Positions 1 through 7,523 of a stretch of DNA of 29,154 bases are shown here, one piece after another (positions within the stretch are counted from its first letter, which is position 1; each line of letters starts with the position of its first letter). Position numbers and translations under genes: made by a program. Source of the stretch: Gaiellasilicea sp963829845. Lineage in GTDB: Bacteria > Actinomycetota > Thermoleophilia > Gaiellales > Gaiellaceae. The stretch covers positions 1 to 29,154 of the forward strand of contig CAWHKD010000002.1 of the NCBI GenBank assembly GCA_963829845.1, read 5' to 3'. Below the pieces are notes generated by a model. The model saw only the letters and a list, made by a program, of their open reading frames with translations, did no database searches and was not told the DNA's origin.

Positions 1-33
1 GGCGGCGGCGACAAAAGCGACGGCGCGGAGCAC
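1..33 (-). CDS. Start of an unknown gene, cut by the window edge
   Basis: A GTG codon at 33-31 overlaps the TAG stop of smc by one base and opens a frame that stays open to the window edge. The eleven visible codons read MLRAVAFVAAA, which could begin a signal peptide or membrane segment. The gene after smc is often ftsY in bacteria, but these few residues do not identify it. The one-base overlap with smc suggests translational coupling. This is a weak call based only on the start codon, the spacing and the open frame. Confidence 0.3.
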   Translation of the reverse strand, partial: MLRAVAFVAAA

Positions 34-3000
34 TACGAGGCGAACGCGGCTGCGTCTTCGCGCGGAAGGCGGCGCGAGACGATCTCGCTGACGCCGTCGC
101 CGCCCATCGTGACGCCGTAGAGCACGTCAGCGGCCTCCATCGTTCGCTTCTGGTGCGTGATCACGACGAACTGGGCGCGATCGGCATACCGGCGCAGCAG
201 CTCGACGAAACGGCCGATGTTGGCGTCGTCGAGCGCCGCCTCGACCTCGTCGAGGAGGTAGAACGGGCACGGCTTCGCCAGGAAGAGCGCGAAGAGGAAC
301 GAGATCGCCCCGAGCGCCTTCTCGCCGCCTGAGAGCATGCCGAGCCGAGTGATCTTCTTCCCTGCCGGCCGCAGCTCGACCTCGACGCCGGTTTCGCCGC
401 CCTCTTCATCGGGCGCAACGAGGCGCAGGCGGCCTTCGCCCCCCGGGAAGAGCGTTGCCGCGACCTCCTCGAAGTGCTCGGCGACGGCGGCGTAGGTGTC
501 GGCGAAGCGTCGCTCGACCGTCGCCGCCAGCTCGTCGCGGAGGTCGGCCAGCTCCTTCAGGCTCAGCTCGAGATCCTCGCGCTGGGTCTCGAGCTCCGCG
601 AGCCGCCCCTTCTCGGCCTCGTACTCCTCCTTCGCGAGCGGGTTGACCTGGCCAAGCTGGATTCGCCTCGTCTCGAGGCGCTCGGCCCGCGCGGCGAGCT
701 CGTCGCGGTCGTCGCCCTCGGCAGGTGCGGCCGCAGCTTCCTCGAGCCGGCGGCGCGCATCGGCGGCGTCCGCCTCGATCCGCGTCAGCTCGATCTCGAT
801 CTCAGTTGCACGCTGGGCCGCATCCTCTGCCCCCTGGCGCAACTCGACCTCGGCAGCGCCGAGATCGCGCAGGGCGGCACCGAGCTCGCCGGTTCGCGAC
901 GCGCCCGCGTCGACACGCGCACGAAGCGGCGTCTCGAACCGCCCAGCCGTGCCGGCAGCGGCCGTGAGCGTCTCGTCGAGGCGCTCGGCGCCCGTGAGGA
1001 TCCGTCGGAGGAGGTCGGCGTCGCGTGCGGCGGCGCGGCGGGCGCCCGTTGCAGCTTGGGCCGCCGCGGCGCTCCGGGCCGCCTCGCCGGCCTCCGCGGC
1101 GACGCGGGCGAGCCGCTCCGCCTCGTCGGTCAGCTCATGCGCATCCCGCTCGACCGAATCGCGTTCCGTCTCCTCGACGGGAAGCAGGCGGATCTGGCCC
1201 TCACCGCCGAGACGGACGCGTGTCAGCTCCGCCGCCCCGGCGCGCTCGTTCGCGGTGGTCGAGACCGTGCGCGCCTCGTGCTCGAGCGCACCTATCCGCG
1301 CGAGCTCGGTCACAAGCGCTCCTGCGCGTTGCGAGCCCGCGTCGGCGCGTGCGCGCAGCGGCTGCTCCAGCCTGGCGGCGACAGCGACGGCCGCCAGCAG
1401 CGCCTCGTCGAGCCGGTCGGCACCGGCGGAGATCCTGCGGAGTACACCCCGATCGGCGGCGCGCGCACTGCGGAGATGTGCCACCTGCGCGTACGCGGCC
1501 TCGGCCTGTTCGGCCGCTTCTGCGGTCTGGGCTGCCGCGCCCTCCGTGACGGAGACCTGCGCCCGCAGCTCCTCGAGCTCCGCCGCCAACGCCCGACGGC
1601 GCGTCTCCAGCTCGAGCAGGACCGCCTCGGCCGCCTCGCCCGCGAACCAGAGCTCGCCGCGCTGCGGGTCGATCCCGAAGCCCTCTGCGGTCACGGACGG
1701 CACGGTCGCCGCCAGAAGCTCGTCCAGCGGGACGACCGGCAGCGCGGCGACGCGCTCGGCCGGCTTCTTGCCGACCAGCACGGCGAGGCTCCCAAGCCCG
1801 GCAGCCCTCGCGCGCTCGAGGAGAGCCAGCCCGGCAACGGCGTCCTCCGCCATGACTGCCGACGCACGCCAACCGAGCGCGGCCGCGACCGCCCGCTCCT
1901 CGCCCGGTGCGACGTCGAGCAGCGAGAGCGCCAGCTCGGCACCCTCGTCCGCGAGCATCCGCGCCGCCGGGGCAATGCCTTCACGCTCGGCCAGCGAGCG
2001 CTCGAGCGCCGCCAGACGCTCCTTCGCGATCGCCTCGCGCTCGACGAGATCGTCGCGAACGTGCGCGGCGGTCCGGGCCGCTGCCGTCGCATCGTTGGCC
2101 GCCGCCTCGAGCTCGGCGGGCGACGGCCCAGGCCTTCGGGCGACAGCGTCTGACTCGGCCAGTTCGATACGGACTCGCTCGCGCAGCGCCGAGACGGACT
2201 CGGCACGCATCGCGAGCCGCTCCCGCGAGGTTCCGAGGCGGTAGAGCGCGGCGGTCGCGCCTTCGCGGCCGCCGGCCGCGTCGGCGAGCTCCGCCTCGAG
2301 CGTCTGGCGCTCGCGGCGCAAGGACTCGAGGCGCTCCTCGGCGCGCGCGGCCGCTGCACGCTCGAGCGATGCAAGCCGTTCCTGCGCGGCCCTGGCCCGC
2401 TCCGCGGCAGCGCCGCCGGCGGCTGCAGCCGCCCGAGCGGCGGCGGTCGCCTCGGCCGTCGCACGCTCGAGCGCGCGCGTCGATTCGTCGGTGATCTCGC
2501 TCGCCGCCGTCTCGGCCTCGCCGAGCTCGCCGCGCAACCCGGCGAGCAGAGCCTGCGAGCCCTCCTGCCTGAGGGCGATCCGCTCGGTCGCGCTCTGCAG
2601 CCGGTAGAGGGCCTTGATCGCAGCCTCGCGCTTCCCGGCCGCGTCGGCGAGCTCCTCCTCGGCGGCATGACGCTCGGTGAGGAGCGCGGTCAGCTTCTCC
2701 TGCGCGCTCCGGCGGCCGAGCCCAGCCGCCGTCTTGCGCTCCTCGGCAGCGTTCCGGCGCGTGTCGGCCGACCTCGAGATCGAGCTCGGCGATCCGCGCG
2801 CGCAGGCCGGCGATCTCGCCGGCCAACTTCTCCGCGCGCTCGGCGGCCGTCGCCTGCAGCGCGAGCGGCCGGAGCCGCTTCCGTACCTCCGCCTCGACGT
2901 CGCGCGCGCGCTCGACCTGGATCCCGACCCGGTTCAGCTTCAGCTCAGCCCGGTGCTGCCGCCGCTTGAACTTGCCGAGACCGGCCGCCTCCTCGACGAG

Positions 3001-3480
3001 CTCCCGCCGCTCCTCCGGCTTGGACGCGAGCACCGCTTCGACCTTGCCCTGGCTGACGATGGAATGCATCGAGCCGCCAAGGCCGACGTCGGCGAGCAAC
3101 TCGACGAGATCGGTCCGGCGCACGTGAGCCTTGTTGACGAGGTATTGACCCTCACCGCCGCGATGGAGCCGCCGGGCGATCGAAACCTCGGAGAAGTCGA
3201 GCTCGCCGAAGCCGCCGCTCTCGTTGTCGAAGACGAGCTCGACCTCGCAGCTCTCGGCCGGAGTCCTGCCCTCGGCGCCGTTGAAGAGCACGTCGTCGGG
3301 CTTCTCCGCCCGCAGCTCTGACGGCGTCAACGAGCCTGCGGCCCAGACGATCGCATCGGCGACGTTCGACTTGCCCGAGCCGTTCGGCCCGACCACCACG
3401 GCGACGCCGGGCTCGAGCGTCAACTCCAGCGTGTCGGGGAACGACTTGAAGCCGCGCAGGCGAAGAGAGCGCAGGTGCAC
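33..3480 (-). CDS. smc: Chromosome segregation ATPase SMC, with one apparent frameshift
   Basis: SMC is the long coiled-coil ATPase of bacterial condensin, working with ScpA and ScpB. The GTG start at 3480 gives the classic beginning MHLRSLRLRGFKSFPDTLEL, with Walker A GPNGSGKSN. A hinge domain lies around 1560-1960, between two long Ala/Arg/Glu-rich coiled coils. The C-terminal head has the signature LSGGEK and Walker B FYLLDEVEAALDD. The N-terminal frame is convincing down to about 2770, where it turns to nonsense; the frame one base over then carries the rest of the protein. Removing one base near 2765-2772 restores about 1148 residues, the usual SMC length. The post-hinge coil contains two related segments of about 66 residues (1266-1463 and 828-1037). 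Given the intact heads and hinge, a sequencing or assembly indel is more likely than a real mutation. Confidence 0.93.
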
Positions 3481-3523
3481 AGGCGGGAGGCTAGCGAGCG
3501 CCGCGGACGACCCAGCGGCGCAA

Positions 3524-3553
3524 GCTGGGCATCCGCGGAAGCGGATGCCCAGC
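3524..3553. repeat. Perfect 13-bp hairpin upstream of smc
   Basis: The arm GCTGGGCATCCGC (3524-3536) is followed by the loop GGAA and its exact reverse complement (3541-3553). It lies in the 124-base gap between the DUF1059-like gene and smc. No T-run follows on either strand, so a classical intrinsic terminator is unlikely. An RNA stability or processing hairpin, or a REP-like repeat, fits better. Confidence 0.75.
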
Positions 3554-3563
3554 GCGCGAAGAT

Positions 3564-3587
3564 CCCTGAAGAGGCCGCTTCGCGGCC
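3564..3587 (+). repeat. Short dispersed hairpin motif, copy 1
   Basis: The 24 bases starting CCCTGAAGAGGCC and ending GCTTCGCGGCC match a second intergenic site at 26293-26318 (minus strand) at about 23 of 25 aligned positions. The motif contains a GGCCGC/GCGGCC stem. It sits beside the 13-bp hairpin in the gap before smc. The two copies lie in opposite orientation relative to the flanking minus-strand genes, which favours a dispersed repeat over a strand-specific signal. Confidence 0.55.
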
Positions 3588-3604
3588 CAAATGCAGCTCT
3601 GGCC

Positions 3605-3763
3605 CTAGGCCTCTTCGGCCATCCCGAGCACGTCCGCGCGGCTCAGCTTCCCGACCAGCTCGGGATGCGCTTCCCCGACATGCCGCTCCACCTTCTCCAC
3701 GAGCTCATCGTCGCTCGCGGCACGAACGACCTCGCCGCACTCGCAGTTGATCACCTTGCCCAT
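3605..3763 (-). CDS. DUF1059-like small protein
   Basis: A 52-residue protein starting MGKVINCECGEVVRAASDDE and ending in an Ala/Glu-rich tail. It resembles the small DUF1059 proteins common in Actinobacteria, whose function is unknown; the short Cys-x-Cys near the N-terminus could bind a metal. The frame is open far upstream, but the ATG at 3763 follows a strong ribosome-binding site (GAGAGGGGAG) and lies 13 bases after the DsrE-like stop codon, so I take it as the start. It probably forms a two-gene unit with the DsrE-like gene. Family assignment is from memory of its general form, not a search. Confidence 0.7.
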   Translation of the reverse strand: MGKVINCECGEVVRAASDDELVEKVERHVGEAHPELVGKLSRADVLGMAEEA

Positions 3764-3776
3764 GGATTCTCCCCTC

Positions 3777-4127
3777 TCAGTACGTGAGGACGCGGTCGCT
3801 CTCGAGCGCCAGCTCGACGAGCCGCGACGGCAGCGCCGCCTCCGCTTGGCCGTTTGGCTCGAACCCACGCGCCTTACTCGAGTTCCCAGACACGTAGATG
3901 CGGCCGCCGCTCTGCGCGATCGCGTCGTACGACTCCCGTAGGCTGCCGGTGCCCAGGCCGACGAGGCTGTCGAGCACGGGCTCGCGCAGCAGCTGCACCG
4001 CGTCACCGGCGAGGAACAGTGTCACCTCGTGGCCCTCCTCGACCGCCGCGCGTCCGACGAGAAAGCCAAGGGCGGCGCGCGTGGGTGCCTCGGGACCGTG
4101 TGTGAGGTTGATCAGGAGCTTCGCCAT
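3777..4127 (-). CDS. DsrE/DsrF-like family protein
   Basis: A 116-residue protein beginning MAKLLINLTHGPEAPTRAAL, then a hydrophobic strand followed by GDAVQLL, and a GGRIYVSGNSSKARG segment near residues 81-95. This matches the small DsrE fold (beta strand, helix carrying a threonine/alanine-rich turn, then a loop that in sulfur-relay members holds a cysteine). Here that loop has no cysteine, so a sulfur-transfer role is not supported. It starts at the ATG at 4127 and is followed 13 bases later by the DUF1059-like gene. It diverges from the BTAD regulator with about 45 bases between starts, so the regulator may control it. Confidence 0.72.
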   Translation of the reverse strand: MAKLLINLTHGPEAPTRAALGFLVGRAAVEEGHEVTLFLAGDAVQLLREPVLDSLVGLGTGSLRESYDAIAQSGGRIYVSGNSSKARGFEPNGQAEAALPSRLVELALESDRVLTY

Positions 4128-4172
4128 GACGCGATTGTCGTCGGTCTCACTTGCCGTTACCTTGGCGAAACC

Positions 4173-4895
4173 TTGGCGGAGACGCGGATCCAGCTCTGCG
4201 GCCGGCTCGTCGTGCGGATCGACGGTTCGCGGGTCGAGGAGGCACTGCCGGGCCGCCAGGGCCGGCTCGCCTTCATCTATCTCGCCGCAAACAGGCACCG
4301 TCCGGTCACGCGCGACGAGCTCGTCGACGCGCTCTGGCGCGAGACGGGCGGATCGGATCGGCTCAGCCCGCTCGTCTCGAAGCTGCGGCAGGTCGTCCCG
4401 CTCGAAGGCAGAGGCGACGTCCGTCTGGCGCTTCCCGGCGACGCTTGGATCGACCTCGAGGCGGCGGCCGAAGGTCTCCACCGAGCGGAAAGCGCCGTCG
4501 CGAAGGGCGACTTCGCGGGCGCCTGGGGACCCGGACGCGTTGCCCAGCACATCGCGTCGCGCGGGTTCCTGCCCGGCGAGGACGCGCCCTGGGTCGACAA
4601 CCAGCGTCGCCGGCTCGAGGAGATCCTCGTCCGCTCGCTGGAGCTTGTCGGGCGCGCCTGCGTCTCGATCGGTGGCGGCGAGCTCGATACGGCGGAGCGT
4701 GCCGCGCGCGAGCTGATCGAACTGGCGCCGTACCGCGAGAGCGGGCATCGGCTGCTGATGGAGGCGCTCGACGCACGGGGAAACACGGCGGAGGCGCTGC
4801 TCGTGTACGAGGCGCTCCGACGGCGCCTGCGTGACGAGCTGGGGGCCGCCCCGAGCTCGTCGACGCAGGCTGTACATCGCCGTCTCTTGGGTTAG
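4173..4895 (+). CDS. BTAD-domain (SARP-like) transcriptional regulator
   Basis: A protein of about 240 residues with two recognisable parts: an N-terminal OmpR-like winged helix (the stretch around RLAFIYLAANRHRPVTRDEL, then VDALW) and a C-terminal bacterial transcriptional activator domain of TPR-like helices ending in the typical LVYEALRRRLRDELG. Such proteins activate neighbouring genes in Actinobacteria. This one lacks NB-ARC, TPR or receiver additions, so it is a minimal form. The start is uncertain: TTG at 4173 gives MAETRIQLCGRL and leaves a small divergent promoter space, whereas a GTG at 4029 would run over the DsrE-like gene. It is one of few plus-strand genes here and is divergent from the DsrE/DUF1059 pair, its likeliest target. 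Confidence 0.82.
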   Translation: MAETRIQLCGRLVVRIDGSRVEEALPGRQGRLAFIYLAANRHRPVTRDELVDALWRETGGSDRLSPLVSKLRQVVPLEGRGDVRLALPGDAWIDLEAAAEGLHRAESAVAKGDFAGAWGPGRVAQHIASRGFLPGEDAPWVDNQRRRLEEILVRSLELVGRACVSIGGGELDTAERAARELIELAPYRESGHRLLMEALDARGNTAEALLVYEALRRRLRDELGAAPSSSTQAVHRRLLG

Positions 4896-4984
4896 CAGCT
4901 TCCGGTGACGCCCCCACGTCGTTTTATCCGGCGTGCTTGCTCTCCCTCAGCCGTTCCTCGATGCAGCTCCGACATTGACAAATG

Positions 4985-5002
4985 GGATGCCGGTTGGCAT
5001 CC
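4985..5002. repeat. Small hairpin between BTAD regulator and rnc
   Basis: GGATGCC, the loop GGTT, then GGCATCC form a perfect 7-bp stem in the 147-base gap where the plus-strand regulator and the minus-strand rnc converge. No T-run follows on either strand. It may help end transcription in both directions. Confidence 0.45.
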
Positions 5003-5022
5003 GTCGGAAGATCGATTCTGCG

Positions 5023-5038
5023 TCATCCGCAAGGATGA
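5023..5038 (-). terminator. Possible terminator hairpin after rnc
   Basis: TCATCC and GGATGA pair around a 4-base loop, 4 bases past the rnc stop codon on the minus strand. The stem is short and no U-tract follows, so it is only a candidate end signal for the plsX-acpP-rnc transcript. Confidence 0.3.
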
Positions 5039-5042
5039 GAAC

Positions 5043-5693
5043 TCAAGCGCCGATTGCGGCGAGCGCCTGCTTGGCGGCTTCCTGCTCGGCTTCCTTTTTC
5101 GTCCTGCCCTTGCCGGTCCCGAGCTCTTCGCCGTCGATGTGGGCGGCACAGGAGAAGTGACGCGCGTGGGCCGGCCCCTCGACGGCGACCACGACGTAGC
5201 TGACGTTGCGGCCGGTCTTCGCAAGCGCCTCCTGGAGCTCCGTCTTGTGGTCGACGTGGGTCGTCCGGGCGTACTCGATCCGGTCGGAGAAGGCGGCGAC
5301 GATCGCAGGCGCGATCGGGCCGTAGCCGTGCTCGAGGAAGAGCGCCGCGATCGCGGCCTCGAGCAGGGCGGCGGTCACGTTCCGGCTCTTGACGATCCGG
5401 GAGAGCTCGTCGCCGGCGAGGCTCTCGCCCGCCGCCTGCGCGAGCCGCTCGCCCATCTGCAGCTCGCGCGCGACGGCAGCACAGCTCTGGCGTGAGACGA
5501 CGTGCGAGCGAATCTTCGCGAGCCGTCCCTCGGACGCGTCCGGGTAGCGGTCGTACAGCTCCTTCGCGATCGCGAGCTCGAGCACGCTGTCGCCGAGGAA
5601 CTCCAGGCGCTCGTACGACGATGCGCGGTCGGGCGCCCACGAGGTATGGGTGAAGACGTGCTCGATCCGCTCGCGCGGCAGCGCGTCGATCAG
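5043..5693 (-). CDS. rnc: Ribonuclease III, no standard start codon
   Basis: RNase III cuts double-stranded RNA in rRNA and mRNA processing. The N-terminal catalytic domain has the hallmark ERLEFLGDSVLELA, and the C-terminal dsRNA-binding domain runs from HKTELQEALAKTG to the KKEAEQEAAKQAL helix. Two oddities appear. The frame is open back to 5840 but has no ATG, GTG or TTG before the hallmark motif; the first GTG (5585) would remove ERLEFLGDS. I place the start at a CTG (5693), giving 216 residues, just past the acpP stop. Also, in the second catalytic helix the usual Asp (E. coli D114) aligns with Ala (VTAALLEAAIAALFLEHG), while the essential Glu is present. The gene follows acpP, as in many bacteria. 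Confidence 0.85.
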   Translation of the reverse strand: MIDALPRERIEHVFTHTSWAPDRASSYERLEFLGDSVLELAIAKELYDRYPDASEGRLAKIRSHVVSRQSCAAVARELQMGERLAQAAGESLAGDELSRIVKSRNVTAALLEAAIAALFLEHGYGPIAPAIVAAFSDRIEYARTTHVDHKTELQEALAKTGRNVSYVVVAVEGPAHARHFSCAAHIDGEELGTGKGRTKKEAEQEAAKQALAAIGA

Positions 5694-5733
5694 GCGGCCG
5701 AGCTCGGTCGGGTCTCCGGTCGGAGCCGCGCCG

Positions 5734-5979
5734 CTACTGGTGCGTGGAGACGTAGTCGACGGCTTGCCCCACGGTCGTGATCTTCTGGGCGTCCTCGTCC
5801 GAGATCTTGATCCCGAACTGGTCCTCCAGCTCCATGATCAATTCGACGAGATCGAGCGAGTCCGCGTCCAGGTCCTCCTGGAACGAGGCCTCCTCGTTGA
5901 TTTCCGTCTCCTCGACTCCGAGCTGTTCGGTCAGAACTTCCTTGACCCGCTCGAAGACTTCTTCGCGCGACGCTGCCAA
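5734..5979 (-). CDS. acpP: Acyl carrier protein
   Basis: An 81-residue, highly acidic protein with the four-helix ACP pattern and the phosphopantetheine site DADSLDLVEL (Ser41). It carries acyl chains in fatty-acid synthesis and is the partner of PlsX, encoded just upstream. The start is a TTG at 5979, supported by the ribosome-binding site AAGGAG seven bases upstream. It lies 43 bases after the restored plsX stop and immediately before rnc, the conserved plsX-acpP-rnc order. Nothing is unusual apart from the TTG start. Confidence 0.95.
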   Translation of the reverse strand: MAASREEVFERVKEVLTEQLGVEETEINEEASFQEDLDADSLDLVELIMELEDQFGIKISDEDAQKITTVGQAVDYVSTHQ

Positions 5980-6022
5980 ATCGACTCCTTGCTGGTGTGG
6001 TCAGGGCGTTGAGCGCGCCCGA

Positions 6023-7097
6023 TCATACAGCGGCGGGCGTACGACGCTCGGGCATACGGGCCGCCAGTCGGCCGACGACATCGTGCTCGACGCCCCGCGC
6101 GGCGAGGTGGATCGCGCTCGAGATCGCGCGCCGCGAGGAGTCGCCGTGCGCGATCACGGAGAGGCCGCGGAGTCCGAGCAGGTAGGCCCCGCCGTACGTC
6201 TCGGGGTCGAGGCGCGAGCGCGAGCCGCCGGGCCGCCGGGCGGATCAGCAGCCCGCCGAGCTTGCCCCGCGGCGTCGCGCCGATCTCCTCCCGGAGCGCG
6301 TCGAGGACGGTTCTGATCGTCCCTTCGAGCAGCTTCAGCGCCACGTTCCCTGTGAAACCGTCGCAGACCACGACGTCGGCGGCGCCGGCAAGGAGGTCGC
6401 GACTCTCGGCGTTGCCGGCGAACTCGAGCTCGCTGGCGGCGAGGAGCGCATGCGCATCCAGGGTCAGCTGGTTGCCCTTCTCCGCCTCCTCCCCGATCGA
6501 GAGAAGGCGCACCTCCGGCTTCGAGATCTCGAGGATCTCCTCGGCGAAGATCGCGCCCATGTGGGCGAACTGGAGCAGGTGCTCGGGCCGCGCGTCGGCG
6601 TTGGCGCCCGAGTCGAGCAGCACCGACGGCCCCCGCTTGGTCGGGATCGGCACGGCGATCGCGGGCCGCATCACACCCCGGATCCGGCGCAGGTGAAGGA
6701 GGCCGGCCGCGAGCATCGCGCCGGTGTTCCCGGCGGAGACGACCGCGTCGGCGCGGCCCTCCGCGACCGCGAGGTGCGCGGCGACGAGCGACGAGTCCGG
6801 CTTGCCCCGCACCGCCTCGGCGGGCTTCTCGTGCATCTCGATCAGCTCGGTCGTCACCACGAGCGGGAGGCCCTGGGTGTCGAGGCCGGCCGGGCCGAAG
6901 AGCGTGATGTCGATCCCGTCGGCCGCGGCTTCGGCTGCGCCTGCGACGACCTCGCCGGGCGCTCGATCCCCGCCTAAGGCGTCGACCGCGATGCGCGCGG
7001 CTCCCCGGGCGGCGACGGCTCCCGCCGGGCGAAGCCCGGCTCCGCCGTCGCCTCGCGCCCCTGGCGGCACGCGGCTCTCCGAGTCCGTATTACCCAT
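6023..7097 (-). CDS. plsX: Phosphate acyltransferase PlsX, with one apparent frameshift
   Basis: PlsX interconverts acyl-ACP and acyl-phosphate for phospholipid synthesis. Recognisable segments are RIAVDALGGDRAPGEVV, the AVVSAGNTGAMLA motif, LLDSGANADARPEHLLQFA and DVVVCDGFTGNVALKL. Around 6208-6225 the frame breaks; the adjacent frame continues with LDPETYGGAYLLGLRG and ends at a TGA at 6023. One extra base explains it and gives about 357 residues, near the normal length. The ATG at 7097 follows a good ribosome-binding site (GGAGAGG) and adds about 35 residues before the usual start of the family. Part of that extension is encoded by a large hairpin at 7011-7052. Upstream lies rpmF, downstream acpP. 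Confidence 0.92.
7011..7052 (-). repeat. 42-base hairpin inside the plsX 5' end
   Basis: On the minus strand GGCGACGG pairs with CCGTCGCC, and inside it GCCGGGC pairs with GCCCGGC around a TTC turn. The inner part (CGGAG, stem, GGGAGCCG) shares its architecture with the hairpin at 15880-15908. It is translated as a Gly/Ala/Arg-rich segment of the PlsX N-terminal extension, where PlsX proteins normally have nothing. Confidence 0.6.
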
Positions 7098-7165
7098 ACT
7101 GTCCTCTCCGGCCGCGCACCGCCAGGAGCGCGCCGGAGAGCCGCGTGAGGGCCAAGGCTAAGACC

Positions 7166-7319
7166 CCCTAACGTGATGAAGCTCTGAGCCGTCAGGGCAC
7201 GCTTTGTGGCGCGATGCCGCGTCCTCGGCCGCGTCCATACTCACGAGTATGGACGCTCCCTGCGTCCTTGCCTCACGCCACGCATCGCACCCTGACGACG
7301 AGGCCTCATCACGTTAGGG
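7166..7319 (-). ncRNA. Structured intergenic element, copy 1 (between rpmF and plsX)
   Basis: It begins four bases after the rpmF stop codon. Nested helices on the minus strand are: a perfect 14-bp outer stem (7319-7306 with 7179-7166), CGTCAGGG with CCCTGACG, GCGATGC with GCATCGC, and an apical 12-bp stem (7256-7245 with 7242-7231). The joining strands, GAGGCAAGGACGCAGGGA (7274-7257) and GAGGACGCGGCATCGCGCC (7226-7208), are almost identical to copy 2 at 16798-16904, while the apical and outer stems differ by compensating changes. Whether it acts as an RNA (leader, processing site, attenuator) or as a repeated DNA element is not known. It matches no riboswitch class I recognise. Confidence 0.6.
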
Positions 7320-7322
7320 ACT

Positions 7323-7511
7323 CTAAGGAGCCGGGGTGCGGAGCGGCTCGATCTCGCGGCCCTTGTACGTGTGACACGTCGGGCAGACGCGATGCGGTCG
7401 CTTGGGCTGATGGCAGGTCGGGCAGACGTTGACGCGCGGCGCCTCGATCCCGTGCTGCGCGCGGCGCTTGTCGCGACGGGCCTTCGATGTTTTCTTCTTG
7501 GGGACTGCCAT
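7323..7511 (-). CDS. rpmF: 50S ribosomal protein L32
   Basis: A 62-residue basic protein starting MAVPKKKTSKARRDKRRAQH, the universal L32 opening, with two Cys-x-x-Cys pairs (CPTC and CPTC) forming a zinc ribbon. L32 belongs to the large ribosomal subunit. The ATG at 7511 has no clear ribosome-binding site but lies about 13 bases after a good -10 sequence (TATACT, 7529-7524), so translation may be nearly leaderless. The usual neighbours are present in the usual order (DUF177, rpmF, plsX), but an ABC-F gene has come between DUF177 and rpmF. Large inverted-repeat structures flank the gene on both sides. Confidence 0.97.
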   Translation of the reverse strand: MAVPKKKTSKARRDKRRAQHGIEAPRVNVCPTCHQPKRPHRVCPTCHTYKGREIEPLRTPAP

Positions 7512-7523
7512 GAGCGGCTGCCG

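Noticed and set aside
474..2244. Long plus-strand frames opposite smc
   Set aside because: Low-complexity Arg/Ser/Ala products that mirror the SMC coiled coil; no start signals.
4896..5042. A small gene in the gap after the BTAD regulator
   Set aside because: Short frames exist but none has a ribosome-binding site or familiar sequence; only small hairpins are supportable.
7166..7319. Element between rpmF and plsX as a simple intrinsic terminator
   Set aside because: No U-tract on the minus strand, too long and branched, and conserved internal strands recur elsewhere.
7166..7319. Classical MITE with target duplication
   Set aside because: The 14-bp ends look like terminal repeats, but flanking bases show no duplication and copy 2 lacks the same outer ends.
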